NCBI GenBank assembly: GCA_900549475.1
Contig: UROF01000006.1
Coordinates: 43,187 to 107,186 of the forward strand
DNA length: 64,000 bases
DNA from: an uncultured Eubacteriales bacterium
GTDB taxonomy: Bacteria; Bacillota; Clostridia; Oscillospirales; Oscillospiraceae
Direction: 5' to 3'
Shown: positions 1-8,143 of the stretch, in pieces
Layout: the number at the start of each line of letters is the position of its first letter
Position numbering within the stretch: position 1 is the first letter of the stretch
Notes under the pieces: model-generated
Database searches by the model: none
Told to the model about the DNA's origin: nothing
Seen by the model: the letters and a program-made list of their open reading frames with translations, nothing else
Program-made: the position numbers and the translations under genes

Positions 1-302
1 GCGTTGACCGTTTCGGTGCAGGTCAGCCGGGTACCGCCCTCCTCCGCCTCGAAGATCCCCTCCCAAGCGCCAGTCATATTGTCGTTTTCTATGGTGAAGG
101 CCCAAAAGTGAGGCGGCTCACAGGCCGTGACGGTAAAACTCGTGGCGTAACCGCTTTGGGTGTGCTCCACAAAGTGGGTTTTGTCCAGTACCTCCACCCG
201 GTTAAGATCACTGCGCCAGGCGGTGTTGGAAAGGTCGGTCACCACCTGCCACACCCGCTCCACGGGGCAGGGAAAGTGGACAGTTACTTTGGAAGTTGCC
301 AT
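1..302 (-). CDS. SRPBCC (START-like) family protein, 3' end outside window
   Basis: The frame opens at an ATG at 302 with a GGGGGGATCC stretch just upstream and runs off the left edge, so only about 100 N-terminal residues are visible. They begin MATSKVTVHFPCPVERVW and continue with a tryptophan- and aromatic-rich pattern (FWAFTIEN, GAWEGIFEAEEGGTRLTCTE) typical of SRPBCC/polyketide-cyclase-like ligand-binding folds. It is the last visible gene of a minus-strand cluster with GyrI-like and TfoX-like genes. The frame of the preceding GyrI-like gene runs about 95 bases into this one. Ligand and role cannot be inferred. Confidence 0.7.
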   Translation of the reverse strand, partial: MATSKVTVHFPCPVERVWQVVTDLSNTAWRSDLNRVEVLDKTHFVEHTQSGYATSFTVTACEPPHFWAFTIENDNMTGAWEGIFEAEEGGTRLTCTETVN

Positions 303-980
303 AGGATCCCCCCTTTTCCAGTTCCTCTGCGGTGTCCAAAGGGCAGCGCCTCCTCACCGGCAGGCGAAGGACGGTCTTCAGTTTCTCCGGCTTGGTCCGC
401 CGCACATCGCTCAGATAGATCTCGTGGTGGAACCGGCCCTGGCTGAAATCCAACTCACAGCCCTGTGCCCGGGCGTATTCCTCCATGGCCGCCACGGTGG
501 CGGGCTCGTCGCCGTAGGGACCGATGTGCATGCACTGGACGCACAGCCCCTCCTCCCAGAGGAGGAACTCCACCGGGGAGAAGTCCTGCTGCTTCTTCTC
601 CGCGGCCTCCCAGACGGCCCAGGCAAAGACTTCCTCCGTCACGAACTCCGGCAGGCGGATGAGGGAGATCCACTGGAACTCCGCTTTTCGGGCGTAGTCC
701 ACCCCTTGGCGGCCCTCCTGCCACCACAGGCCCTCCAGAGGCGGCACCACATAGTCGAAGTAGCCCTCCAGCTTGTGCTTGCTCAGCTTGCTCATTTTGA
801 TGGTGAAGGCCACCGCGTAGAGCATCCCCAGGGCCTGCTTGTAGGCGCCGCCCTCCGCATTGGGGTCGCCCTTCCCCCGCGCCGCCAGGAAGTTCATGGC
901 GGGCACGGTAACAAGGCCCGGTGTCCTGGCGGCAGATAGAATTCCTTGTACTCCTTCTTGTAGTCAAAGGCCATGGTCAT
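208..980 (-). pseudogene. GyrI-like small-molecule-binding protein, frameshifted near codon 18
   Basis: The family start MTMAFDYKKEYKEFYLPP lies at 980, with an AAGGAGA site 4-9 bases upstream and an ATGA overlap with the TfoX-like gene. After this stretch the frame runs into a stop. The rest of the protein (PGLVTVPAMNFLAARGKGDP onward, through CMHIGPYGDEPATVAAMEE) continues in another frame from about 926-932, which means one base is missing. The C-terminus also overshoots the usual family end (KTVLRLPVRR) and overlaps the SRPBCC gene. GyrI-like domains bind small molecules and often accompany regulators. It may be a true pseudogene or an assembly error, because the downstream frame shows no decay. 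Confidence 0.75.
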
Positions 981-1297
981 TTTCTCCTTTTCTTGGGCTG
1001 GGCCTGGAGGGCCAGGCAGGTGAGGCGGGTGAGGGCGGTCATGGTCTCCCGGTCGTCCACGTCCTCCACCCAGATATAGTCCCTGGCCCCCTCGTAGGGC
1101 GGGGCTTTGGGCAGGTGGGGGAAGGCCGCCTGTCCCGCCGGGGTGACCTTCACGAAGAGCTGGTCGTCGCAGATGACGGCGAAAAAGATGCCGTCGCAGT
1201 AGAGGCCGTACTCGCCGAACATCTTCCGGCTGCGGATGATGCCCGCCTCCCGCAGCTGCTCGGCCACGTAGTCCACAAAGTCCTTATGAGAGGCCAT
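977..1297 (-). CDS. TfoX N-terminal domain protein
   Basis: A 106-residue protein with the TfoX N-terminal fold signature: MFGEYGLYCDGIFFAVICDD near residues 25-45, then FVKVTPAG and a lysine-rich C-terminus. Proteins with only this domain are common in Firmicutes, and their link to competence (known for Haemophilus TfoX/Sxy) is not established. The start at 1297 follows a GGGAGGGATC site and overlaps the 3' end of the WYL regulator by 14 bases. The stop overlaps the GyrI-like start as ATGA, so the genes are translationally coupled. Confidence 0.85.
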   Translation of the reverse strand: MASHKDFVDYVAEQLREAGIIRSRKMFGEYGLYCDGIFFAVICDDQLFVKVTPAGQAAFPHLPKAPPYEGARDYIWVEDVDDRETMTALTRLTCLALQAQPKKRRK

Positions 1298-2206
1298 GCT
1301 GATCCCTCCCGTAACGGTCGGCCAATGTTTCGGCCAGAGTCCCCAGCCGCGCCCGCAGCTCCTCCGGCTCCACCAGCTCCGCCTTGTCCCCGAAGGTCAG
1401 CACCCAGCTGACCACGCTGTCGGCGTCGGGGAAGGGCCCGGTAAAGCGCAGCCGGCCGTCGGGCTCCTCGGTGAAGCGGTCCGCCCCGTACTCCTCCACC
1501 AGCCGCCAGCGGCAGGCGGGATCAAAGAGGACGGTCCATGATACTTTGCCGGGAAGATGCGCTCCGGGGCCAGATTGGGCAGGGGAGCGGGACGGGGCGC
1601 AAAGGGCTCCCCGGCGGCCAGGTACGTCATGCGGTTGAACTTAAACAGGCGGAGATCCTCCCGTGTCCGGCACCAGCCCCACACGTACCAGGCGGACCAG
1701 TGGAACACCAGGTAGTGGGGCTCAATGGTCCGCGTCGACTCCACCTTGGGGGAGTAGTAAACAAAGCGGAGGACGCGGTGCTGTTCCATAGCGCTCTGGA
1801 TCAGCTCGATCTTGGGCGGCAGGCTGGTCTTATACCAGGAGGAGAGGTCGATGAGCATGTGGGCCCCGCCGGACACCAGACCGCCCGTCCCGGCGGACAG
1901 CTTCTCCATCAGCTGGGCGTAGCGGCGGGTGCCGCTGACGCTGTCCAGGCTCCGGAGCCCCGCCAGGATGGCCCCCATCTCCGGGGCGGTGAGCACCGTC
2001 CGGTCCACCCGGTAGCCCTCCAGGATGGAGATGCCGCCCCCGGCGCCCTGGGCGGTAGCGATAGGGATGCCCGCCCGGCCCAGGGTCTCGATGTCCCGCT
2101 GGATGGTCCGCCGGGACACCTCGAACTGCTCCGCCAGCTCCGGGGCGGTGACCCTCTCCCGCTGGAGCAGGATGGACAGGATGCCGATGAGCCGGTCCAT
2201 CTTCAT
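1284..2206 (-). pseudogene. WYL-domain HTH transcriptional regulator, frameshifted in the C-terminal part
   Basis: The N-terminal winged helix (RLIGILSILLQRERVTAPEL, SRRTIQRDIETL) and a WYL effector domain (residues about 140-225, PHYLVFHWSAWYVWGWCR) are clear. The frame breaks after FPAKYH near 1540. The expected continuation, VLFDPACRWRLVEEYG through RLRFTGPFPDADSVVSWVL, lies in another frame and ends at 1284, so one base is missing. The ATG at 2206 is preferred to an upstream GTG because AAAGG sits 11 bases ahead of it. It probably regulated the TfoX/GyrI/SRPBCC cluster. Both sides of the break are well conserved, so the damage is recent or a sequence error. Confidence 0.8.
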
Positions 2207-2344
2207 GGGGTACACCGCCTTTCCCGCTTTTCTTGTATTATAGCATAGGAACCGGACAACTGTCGGTCATGTTTTTCAAAGGAAATTTGTTCTGCCCGCT
2301 GTTTTATCAAATCTCCATGATAAATTCAGTTTTCGGTGTAATAT

Positions 2345-2373
2345 TTTCCATATAGATTTTATGGCGCTATAAT
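2345..2373 (+). promoter_or_regulatory. Sigma-A type promoter of the two-component block
   Basis: TTTCCA, a 17-base spacer and TATAAT (2368-2373), 46 bases ahead of the response regulator start. The surroundings are AT-rich. Confidence 0.6.
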
Positions 2374-2418
2374 GAAGCATCAACGGCAACGACTGCCCAG
2401 ATGGGAGGCCCAGATAGA

Positions 2419-2991
2419 ATGATAAATCAAATTCTCATTATTGACGATGACAAAGAGCTGTGCGCGCTCCTGCAAAAAAGCGTTCAATCCGAAAATATAT
2501 CCGCTGACTGTCGATATTCCGGTAGGGATGGCCTTGCGGCGCTTGCAGAAAACAGCTATCAGCTTGTAGTTTTAGACGTGATGATGCCGGGGACTGACGG
2601 CTTTGAAACATTAGAGTCAATCCGCACGAAAAGTTCTGTTCCAGTTCTGATGTTGACGGCTAAGGATGACAGTGCCAGCAAAGTCCGTGGCCTTCGTTCC
2701 GGGGCGGATGATTATTTGACAAAGCCATTTGATATGGAGGAGTTTATAGCCAGGGTCGTTTCTCTTATACAGAGATATACCCGTTTCAACCATACGGAAC
2801 CAGATGACGGCGTTCTGTCTTTCAAAGGGCTGAAGATCAATTTGAATGAGCACTGTGTTACAACAGAACGGGGCACATTTGAATTGCCAAACAAGGAGTT
2901 TGAATTGCTCTTGTATCTCGCTCATAATCAGGGGAAAATTGTAACGAAAAAACAAATATATGAGGCGGTTTGGCAAGAGGAATTCAAATGA
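2419..2991 (+). pseudogene. OmpR-family response regulator, truncated in its DNA-binding domain
   Basis: The receiver domain is complete: acidic pocket IIDDDKE, phospho-acceptor in VVLDVMMPG, conserved Lys in LTKPFD. The winged helix begins normally (FELPNKEFELLLYLAHNQGK) but stops after EAVWQEEFK, about 35 residues short, before the recognition helix is completed. The start at 2419 follows GGGAGG. The end of the frame fuses into a kinase fragment. GC content is lower than in the flanks, which suggests acquired DNA. With the kinase and ATPase downstream it resembles lantibiotic/bacitracin-sensing systems. It is unlikely to bind DNA normally. Confidence 0.75.
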
Positions 2992-3454
2992 ACTTCAATT
3001 TGACGTTCGCCCTTTGGAAGTCATGGAACTAACAAGAGAGATTTTGAAAGACTGGATACCCATTTTTGAAGAAAAAAGGATAAATTATGATATTTATATC
3101 CCGGACGCTCCCTGTGTAGTGAATTTGGATGCCGATGCCTACCGGCGCGTTCTGAATAATCTTATCCAGAATGTTGTGGCCCATAGCCAGGCCGATCATA
3201 TAGAGATCGCCTTGGAAACTAATGGGCGGGAGTTTTCGCTCTGTGTTTCTGATAACGGGATCGGAATTGCTCAGGGTGATCTTCCCCATATTTTTGACCG
3301 TCTTTATAAGTGTGATATGGGACGCTCTGAAAAAGGAAGTGGCTTGGGCCTTTCTATCACGAAACAGATCGTTGAAAAGCTGGGCGGGTCTATTTCTGTG
3401 GAAAGTGTGCCAAAAGAAAAGACGGCCTTTACTATTCAGTTTGATATAAGCTGA
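2987..3454 (+). pseudogene. Histidine kinase C-terminal fragment (HATPase domain only)
   Basis: The readable protein starts abruptly at NELQFDVRPLEVMELTREIL, corresponding to the end of the dimerisation region. It continues through a complete ATPase domain: N box LNNLIQNVVAHS, G1 VSDNGIGIA, F box IFDRLYKCD, G2 KGSGLGLSITK. The membrane-sensor part and the phospho-accepting His helix are absent. No start codon with a ribosome site precedes it, and the frame is entered from within the response regulator. One internal deletion that joins the regulator to the kinase explains both truncations. Confidence 0.75.
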
Positions 3455-3462
3455 TTGTTGCG

Positions 3463-3490
3463 CCCTCGCCATATTTGGCGAGGGTATTTC
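3463..3490 (+). terminator. Stem-loop after the kinase fragment
   Basis: CCCTCGCCA and TGGCGAGGG form a 9-bp stem with a four-base loop, followed by a short TATTTC. Between it and the ABC gene lie tandem TTAGG-like repeats (3506-3536) that could be the binding site of the lost response regulator. Confidence 0.45.
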
Positions 3491-3578
3491 AAATTTTAGG
3501 TTGTGGCAAGGTTAAAGTTAGGTTTAGGTTAGGTTGCCGTGGTAGGATAAATACACTAAGGCAAAGGAGGTCTTACAT

Positions 3579-4169
3579 TTGAATGAAATTATCATTGAAA
3601 CTAAAAATTTGACAAAACAGTATGGGATGCAAAAAAGCGTTTCCAATCTGAATATTCATGTAAAAGCAGGGCGTATCTATGGGCTCCTTGGACGGAATGG
3701 AGCCGGAAAAACGACTACTATGAAAATGCTTTTGGGACTCACCGCTCCCTCTGCTGGAGAGGCAATTCTGTTCGGCAAAAATATTCAGACCAGCGCAAAG
3801 AAAATTCTTCCCCGTGTGGGGTGCCTGATTGAGTCCCCTGGCTTTTATCCCAATCTGACCGGGACAGAAAATCTGAACATTTTTGCCCGGCTGCGCGGGG
3901 TGCCGCAGAAAAATGCAGTTGCCGCCGCCCTGGAGGTGGTCGGTCTGCCCTACCGGGACAAAAAGCTGTTTTCCCAGTATTCCCTTGGCATGAAACAGCG
4001 GCTTGCGATTGCACTGGCTATCATGCACGACCCTGAGCTGCTTATCCTGGACGAGCCCATTAACGGCCTTGATCCAATCGGGATCGCGGAAGTTCGCGCC
4101 TTTATCCGGGATCTGTGCAACGAGCGTGGAAAGACAATTTTAATTTCCAGTCATGGAACAATTTCGTAA
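3579..4169 (+). pseudogene. ABC transporter ATP-binding protein, C-terminally truncated (lantibiotic/bacitracin immunity type)
   Basis: A TTG start at 3579 sits 8 bases after AAAGGAGG. The ATPase core is present: Walker A LLGRNGAGKTTTMKML, signature YSLGMKQRLAIA, Walker B LLILDEPINGLD, and the switch His in ILISSH. The reading then becomes GTIS and stops at 196 residues, about 100 residues short of BcrA/LanF-type subunits. The break coincides with the start of the HAD gene, with a 17-base overlap. The membrane-permease gene expected next is absent. A deletion joining the ATPase to the HAD gene is the simplest explanation. GC is lower than in the flanks. Confidence 0.8.
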
Positions 4170-4956
4170 CAAACGCGGCTATATCTGCGATATGGATGGT
4201 GTGATCTATCACGGAAACCGTCTGCTGCCCGGTGTGAAGGAGTTCGTGGACTGGCTGTATCAGGAGGATAAGAAGTTCCTCTTCCTGACCAATAGCAGCA
4301 GCAAAACACCCCGAGAACTACAGGATAAACTCGCCCGCATGGGTTTGGATGTAGATGAGAAGCACTTCTATACCAGCGCGTTGGCTACGGCAGAATTTAT
4401 TGCCGCACAGAATCCGGGAGCAACGGTGTACGGAATTGGAGAGCCCGCTCTTTTCAACGCCCTCTATGAAAAGGGGCTCACCCTTAATGATGTCAATCCG
4501 GACTATGTGGTCATTGGAGAATCTCCCAACTATAATTACGACTCCATTTGTCGGGCCGTTCAGCTGGTGCACAAGGGAGCACGGCTCATTGGCTGTAACA
4601 CCGATCTGACCTGCCCCACAGAGGCTGGGCTGATGCCCGCCTGCCGTGCCCTGATTGCTCCCATTGAGATGGTCACGGGTCAGAGTGCCTACTTTGTGGG
4701 AAAGCCAAACCCCTTGATGATGCGTACGGGACTGAAGCTGCTGGGGGTCCACTCCCAGGATGCCGCCATCATCGGTGACCGGATGGATACGGATATTGTG
4801 GCCGGGATCGAGAGCGGCTTGGATACGTTGCTGGTGCTCTCCGGGGTCACCAGCCGGGAAGATTTGAAGCACTACCCTTATCAGCCACGTCTGGTTTTGA
4901 GCGGAGTAGGTGCCATCCCGCCGGCAGCGGACAAACCCAAAAAGGTCATCGCATAA
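4153..4956 (+). CDS. HAD-IIA family phosphatase (NagD/AraL-like)
   Basis: A 267-residue haloacid-dehalogenase hydrolase with the four HAD motifs: nucleophile DMDGVIY (Asp13, Asp15), FLTNSSS, the catalytic Lys in GKPNPLMM, and metal-binding IIGDRMDTDI. The size and motif spacing fit the NagD/IIA subgroup, which dephosphorylates small sugar phosphates, nucleotides or p-nitrophenyl phosphate in the cytosol. The gene lacks its own ribosome site, because its start lies inside the truncated ATPase frame. Expression therefore probably depends on coupling to that gene. It ends in a stem-loop at 4965-4994. It lies upstream of an organophosphate-type operon and could work with it, but that is inference. 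Confidence 0.85.
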   Translation: MEQFRNKRGYICDMDGVIYHGNRLLPGVKEFVDWLYQEDKKFLFLTNSSSKTPRELQDKLARMGLDVDEKHFYTSALATAEFIAAQNPGATVYGIGEPALFNALYEKGLTLNDVNPDYVVIGESPNYNYDSICRAVQLVHKGARLIGCNTDLTCPTEAGLMPACRALIAPIEMVTGQSAYFVGKPNPLMMRTGLKLLGVHSQDAAIIGDRMDTDIVAGIESGLDTLLVLSGVTSREDLKHYPYQPRLVLSGVGAIPPAADKPKKVIA

Positions 4957-4964
4957 GCAGATTA

Positions 4965-4994
4965 AGCCCCCGGAGGATCATTCCTCCGGGGGCT
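4965..4994 (+). terminator. Stem-loop after the HAD gene
   Basis: AGCCCCCGGAGGA pairs perfectly with TCCTCCGGGGGCT over 13 bp around a four-base loop. The T tract is poor (GCCGCATTT). Confidence 0.6.
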
Positions 4995-5014
4995 GCCGCA
5001 TTTAGGAGGTGGAC

Positions 5015-5059
5015 ATGAAAGATAACGGAGTGAAATACAAGATCATCTTTTGTTTGTAA
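5015..5059 (+). other. 14-codon start fragment with a strong ribosome site
   Basis: AGGAGGTGGAC precedes an ATG at 5015 that opens MKDNGVKYKIIFCL and then a TAA. The perfect ribosome site on so short a frame suggests the first codons of a gene whose remainder was deleted. A leader peptide for the LacI-type operon is a weaker alternative. Confidence 0.35.
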
Positions 5060-5074
5060 ACTGGCCTCTATAAA

Positions 5075-5127
5075 TTTAGTAAAATTTTAGTAAAATCTAT
5101 TGACTTCGACAGCATCAGAAATATAAT
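5075..5127 (+). promoter_or_regulatory. Promoter and tandem repeat ahead of the LacI-family gene
   Basis: TTGACT (5100-5105), a 16-base spacer and TATAAT (5122-5127). Directly upstream TTTAGTAAAA occurs twice (5075-5084 and 5086-5095), 11 bp apart, on the same helix face. This is a candidate regulator or UP-element-like site. Confidence 0.6.
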
Positions 5128-5158
5128 GGGTTTAGAACGACATAAAAGGGGGAACTTC

Positions 5159-6136
5159 ATGGCAACCATTAAAGATGTAGCCCAGGCCGCCCAGGTCTCG
5201 GCTGCCGCGGTTTCCCGAGTTCTAAATAAGGATGACAATATCTCTGTCACGCCGGAGGTGCGGGCCCGGATTTTTCAGGCAGCCCACGCCCTGGGCTATG
5301 TGTCGCCCCGACAGCGGAAGGCGGCGGAGCACAAGACCCACCTGGTCATCGGGGTGGCGGACTGGCGGATCATCCGCCCGGATCGGCCCAATGTGCGGCT
5401 CTCGTCCCTGTCCTGCCTGGTGCAGATGATGACCGACCAGTACGAGGTCTCTTTTGTCCGGCTGACCTTCGGCGAGCCCCAGAAGGTGGACGGCATCATT
5501 GCCCTGGGTGTGTTCAGCGAGAAAGAGATCGACTTTCTCCGCTCTCTGTCCTTTGCTATCGTTTTCGTGAACTCCAATCAGCACAACTATGAGTTCGACC
5601 AAGTGCAGGTGGACTTCGACCGGGGCCAGGAGAAAATGGTGTCCTATCTGCTGGATCAGAAGCGGTACACCGGCCTGGGGTATATCGGCGGCATCTACGA
5701 CGGGCCCAATGGCCGCATCGGTGCCCACCGCCTGGCAGCCATCCAGCGTATCCTGGAGGAGCGCGGCCAGTACGATCCCCGCACCTTCCATGTGGGGGAG
5801 ATCAGCCGGGAGAGCGGCTATGCACTGGCCAAGAAGGCCGTGGAGGAACATGCTCTGGCTGAGGCCATACTGCTGGGCAGCGACGAGGTGGCTGAGGGCG
5901 CTCTGGAGGCTTTCCGGGAGCTGGGCATCCGTGTGCCGAAAGATGTGGCGGTCATTATTTATCAGGATATTCAGACTTTGGAGAGCAAGTGGCCCACCGG
6001 CACCTGCCTGGAGATGTTCCCGGACTATGTGTGGGAAAACGCCCTGGAGCTGCTGTTCGGGCGAATCAGCCAGCGCCGCTCTCAGGCGGTCACCGTCACA
6101 GTGCCTACCCACCTGAAGATCGGCGACACCGCCTGA
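5159..6136 (+). CDS. LacI-family transcriptional regulator
   Basis: A 325-residue protein. The N-terminal helix-turn-helix and hinge (ATIKDVAQAAQVSAAAVSRV, then ITPE-like SVTPEVRARIFQAAHALGYV) are followed by a periplasmic-binding-protein-like effector domain (GYIGGIYDG, LGSDEVAEGALEAFRELGI, DVAVIIYQD). ATG 5159 is chosen over an upstream in-frame ATG at 5126 because AAAAGGGGGA precedes it and the family starts there. It stands immediately ahead of the PhnD-like gene, so it most likely controls the importer operon. A 26-base inverted repeat at 6149-6174 is a candidate operator. Its effector may be the transported organophosphate or sugar, which is inference. Confidence 0.88.
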   Translation: MATIKDVAQAAQVSAAAVSRVLNKDDNISVTPEVRARIFQAAHALGYVSPRQRKAAEHKTHLVIGVADWRIIRPDRPNVRLSSLSCLVQMMTDQYEVSFVRLTFGEPQKVDGIIALGVFSEKEIDFLRSLSFAIVFVNSNQHNYEFDQVQVDFDRGQEKMVSYLLDQKRYTGLGYIGGIYDGPNGRIGAHRLAAIQRILEERGQYDPRTFHVGEISRESGYALAKKAVEEHALAEAILLGSDEVAEGALEAFRELGIRVPKDVAVIIYQDIQTLESKWPTGTCLEMFPDYVWENALELLFGRISQRRSQAVTVTVPTHLKIGDTA

Positions 6137-6148
6137 TCTCCTACAATG

Positions 6149-6174
6149 GTTATAAGAGGAATTTCCTCTGTAAC
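6149..6174 (+). promoter_or_regulatory. Inverted repeat, candidate LacI-family operator
   Basis: GTTATAAGAGGAA faces TTTCCTCTGTAAC, a near-symmetric palindrome in the 92-base gap between the regulator and the binding-protein gene. Confidence 0.4.
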
Positions 6175-6228
6175 AGATACATTCTAAATCAAAGGCAAAA
6201 TACAGCAAACATCGAGGAGGATTAAAGT

Positions 6229-7314
6229 ATGAAAAAAGCACTTTCTCTCCTGCTGGCCGGCGTGATGTGCGTCGGTCTGCTGGCTGGCTGCGGCGGTCAG
6301 AACACGGAGGACACCCAGGGCTCCGGTAGCACGCCGGACACCAGCAGCACCCAGGAGACCGGGAACAAGACTATCGATACCCTGCGCATCGCCTTCGTCC
6401 CCTCCCGGGAGCCGGACGAGATCATCACCGCCACCGAGCCCCTGAAGCAGATGCTCACTGATGAGCTGGCCAAGCTGGGCTACGACGTGGGCGAGGTGGA
6501 CATCACCGTGGGCACCAGCTACGAGGCTGTGGGTGAGGCCCTGTCCGCCGGCACCGCAAATGTGGGCCTGATCCCCGGCGGCACCTACGTGCTCTACGAC
6601 GACGGTTGCGACGTGTTGCTCACCGCCACCCGGGACGGCCTGTCCATCGACTCCGACAACGCCAAGGACTGGAACGACAACGCCCCCACTGAGCCCACCA
6701 CCGAGCAGGTCACCAGCTACCGCGCTCTAATGATCGCCGGCCCCTCTGAGAAAGGCCAAGAGCTGGCCGCCAAGGTCAACGCCGGTGAGGCCCTGACCTG
6801 GGAGGACGTGAGCAGCGCCAACTGGAGCGTGGCCAACTCCTCCTCTCCCGCCGGTTACATCTATCCCTCCCTGTGGCTCCAGGAGAACTTCGATCACAAC
6901 ATCACCGACCTGCCCCATGCGGTGCAGTCCGACTCCTACGGCAGTGCCTTCGCTCGTCTGGCATCCGGCCAGGTGGATATCGTCTGCACCTACGCCGACG
7001 CCCGCCGGGACTATGAGGACGAGTGGACCGGCGAGTACGGCATGACCAACAGCATCTGGGACGACACCGCTGTGGTGGGCGTCACTCCCGCCATCTACAA
7101 CGACACCATCAGCGTCAGCAAGACCTCTCCCATCATGGATGACGATTTCAAGCAGGCACTGGGCCAGGCTTTCATCAATATCGGCAACACCGAGGAGGGC
7201 AAGGAGGTCATTGCCATCTACAGCCACAACGGCTATCTGCCCGCCCAGTCCTCCGACTACGACTCCGAGCGGGCTGCCCAGGAGATGATCCAGTCTCTGA
7301 ACAGCGCGGGCTAA
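6229..7314 (+). CDS. Phosphate/phosphite/phosphonate ABC transporter substrate-binding lipoprotein (PhnD-like)
   Basis: A 361-residue lipoprotein with a signal peptide ending in LLAGC (lipobox Cys about residue 22), a Ser/Thr-rich linker, and then the PhnD fold. Typical features are LRIAFVPSREPDEI near the start, GTSYEAVGEALSAGTANVGLIPGGTYVLY, and VCTYADARRDYEDE. The start follows GAGGAGGATT. It captures a phosphonate-like or organophosphate ligand outside the membrane for the ATPase and two permeases encoded next. An intercistronic hairpin follows it, as often found after highly expressed binding-protein genes. No C-P lyase genes are present, so the ligand is probably a phosphate ester or an inorganic oxyanion rather than a phosphonate degraded here. 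Confidence 0.9.
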   Translation: MKKALSLLLAGVMCVGLLAGCGGQNTEDTQGSGSTPDTSSTQETGNKTIDTLRIAFVPSREPDEIITATEPLKQMLTDELAKLGYDVGEVDITVGTSYEAVGEALSAGTANVGLIPGGTYVLYDDGCDVLLTATRDGLSIDSDNAKDWNDNAPTEPTTEQVTSYRALMIAGPSEKGQELAAKVNAGEALTWEDVSSANWSVANSSSPAGYIYPSLWLQENFDHNITDLPHAVQSDSYGSAFARLASGQVDIVCTYADARRDYEDEWTGEYGMTNSIWDDTAVVGVTPAIYNDTISVSKTSPIMDDDFKQALGQAFINIGNTEEGKEVIAIYSHNGYLPAQSSDYDSERAAQEMIQSLNSAG

Positions 7315-7334
7315 AATAATCCAGCAAGGACCAA

Positions 7335-7372
7335 AAACGAGGGAGGGAGGCCGCGGCTTTCCTCCCTCGTTT
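7335..7372 (+). terminator. Intercistronic stem-loop between phnD-like and phnC-like genes
   Basis: AAACGAGGGAGG pairs perfectly with CCTCCCTCGTTT over 12 bp around a 14-base loop. No T tract follows. It probably protects the 3' end of the upstream message or partly attenuates transcription. Confidence 0.6.
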
Positions 7373-7390
7373 GGAATGGAGAGAGATATT

Positions 7391-8143
7391 ATGATTGAGT
7401 TCAAAGAGGTAGAGAAGCGCTACCCCAATGGATATGAAGCCCTGAAACACATCAACCTGACCATTGACCAGGGGGAGTTCGTGGCCATCATCGGCCTGTC
7501 TGGCGCGGGCAAGTCCACTCTGATCCGCACCATCAACCGGATGCACGACATCACCCAGGGCCAGTTGACCGTGGACGGCACCGACGTGATGACCCTCCGC
7601 GGGAAGAGCCTGCGGAAGTTCCGCCGGCGGATCGGCATGATCTTCCAGTCCTTTAATCTCATTACCCGCACCACAGTCATCAAAAACGTGCTCACCGCCT
7701 TTGTGCCTGATCTGCCCTGGTGGCGGGCGACGTTTGGTATCTTCACGAAAGCAGAGAAGATGAAAGCCCTGGAGGCCTTGGATCAAATGGGTATCTTGGA
7801 CAAGGCCTTTGTCCGGGCGGATCAGCTCTCCGGCGGGCAGCAGCAGCGGGTGGCCCTGGCCCGCACCCTGGCCCAAAACCCCCAGATCATCCTGGCGGAC
7901 GAGCCGGTGGCCTCCTTGGACCCGGTGACCGCCAAGCAGGTGATGGATGACTTCCAGCGCATCAACCGGGACATGCACATTACCGTCCTCATCAACATCC
8001 ACCATGTGGAGCTGGCACTCCAGTACGCCACCCGGGTGGTGGGCATCCGGGCTGGAGAGATCGTCTATGACGGCCCGGCAGACCAGGTAGATCAGGGGGT
8101 GCTGGACGCCATCTACCAGGGGAAACAGGAGGAGCCGGCATGA
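7391..8143 (+). CDS. Phosphonate-type ABC transporter ATP-binding protein (PhnC-like)
   Basis: A 250-residue ATPase with Walker A GLSGAGKSTL, signature LSGGQQQRVALA, Walker B IILADEPVASLD and the switch His in LINIHHVELA. The motif VGIRAGEIVYDGPAD near the C-terminus is typical of PhnC. The start at 7391 lies 8 bases after GGAGAG; an ATG at 7376 in the same frame overlaps the ribosome site and is rejected. The stop overlaps the first permease gene by 4 bases. It energises import through the two permeases downstream. Confidence 0.92.
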   Translation: MIEFKEVEKRYPNGYEALKHINLTIDQGEFVAIIGLSGAGKSTLIRTINRMHDITQGQLTVDGTDVMTLRGKSLRKFRRRIGMIFQSFNLITRTTVIKNVLTAFVPDLPWWRATFGIFTKAEKMKALEALDQMGILDKAFVRADQLSGGQQQRVALARTLAQNPQIILADEPVASLDPVTAKQVMDDFQRINRDMHITVLINIHHVELALQYATRVVGIRAGEIVYDGPADQVDQGVLDAIYQGKQEEPA

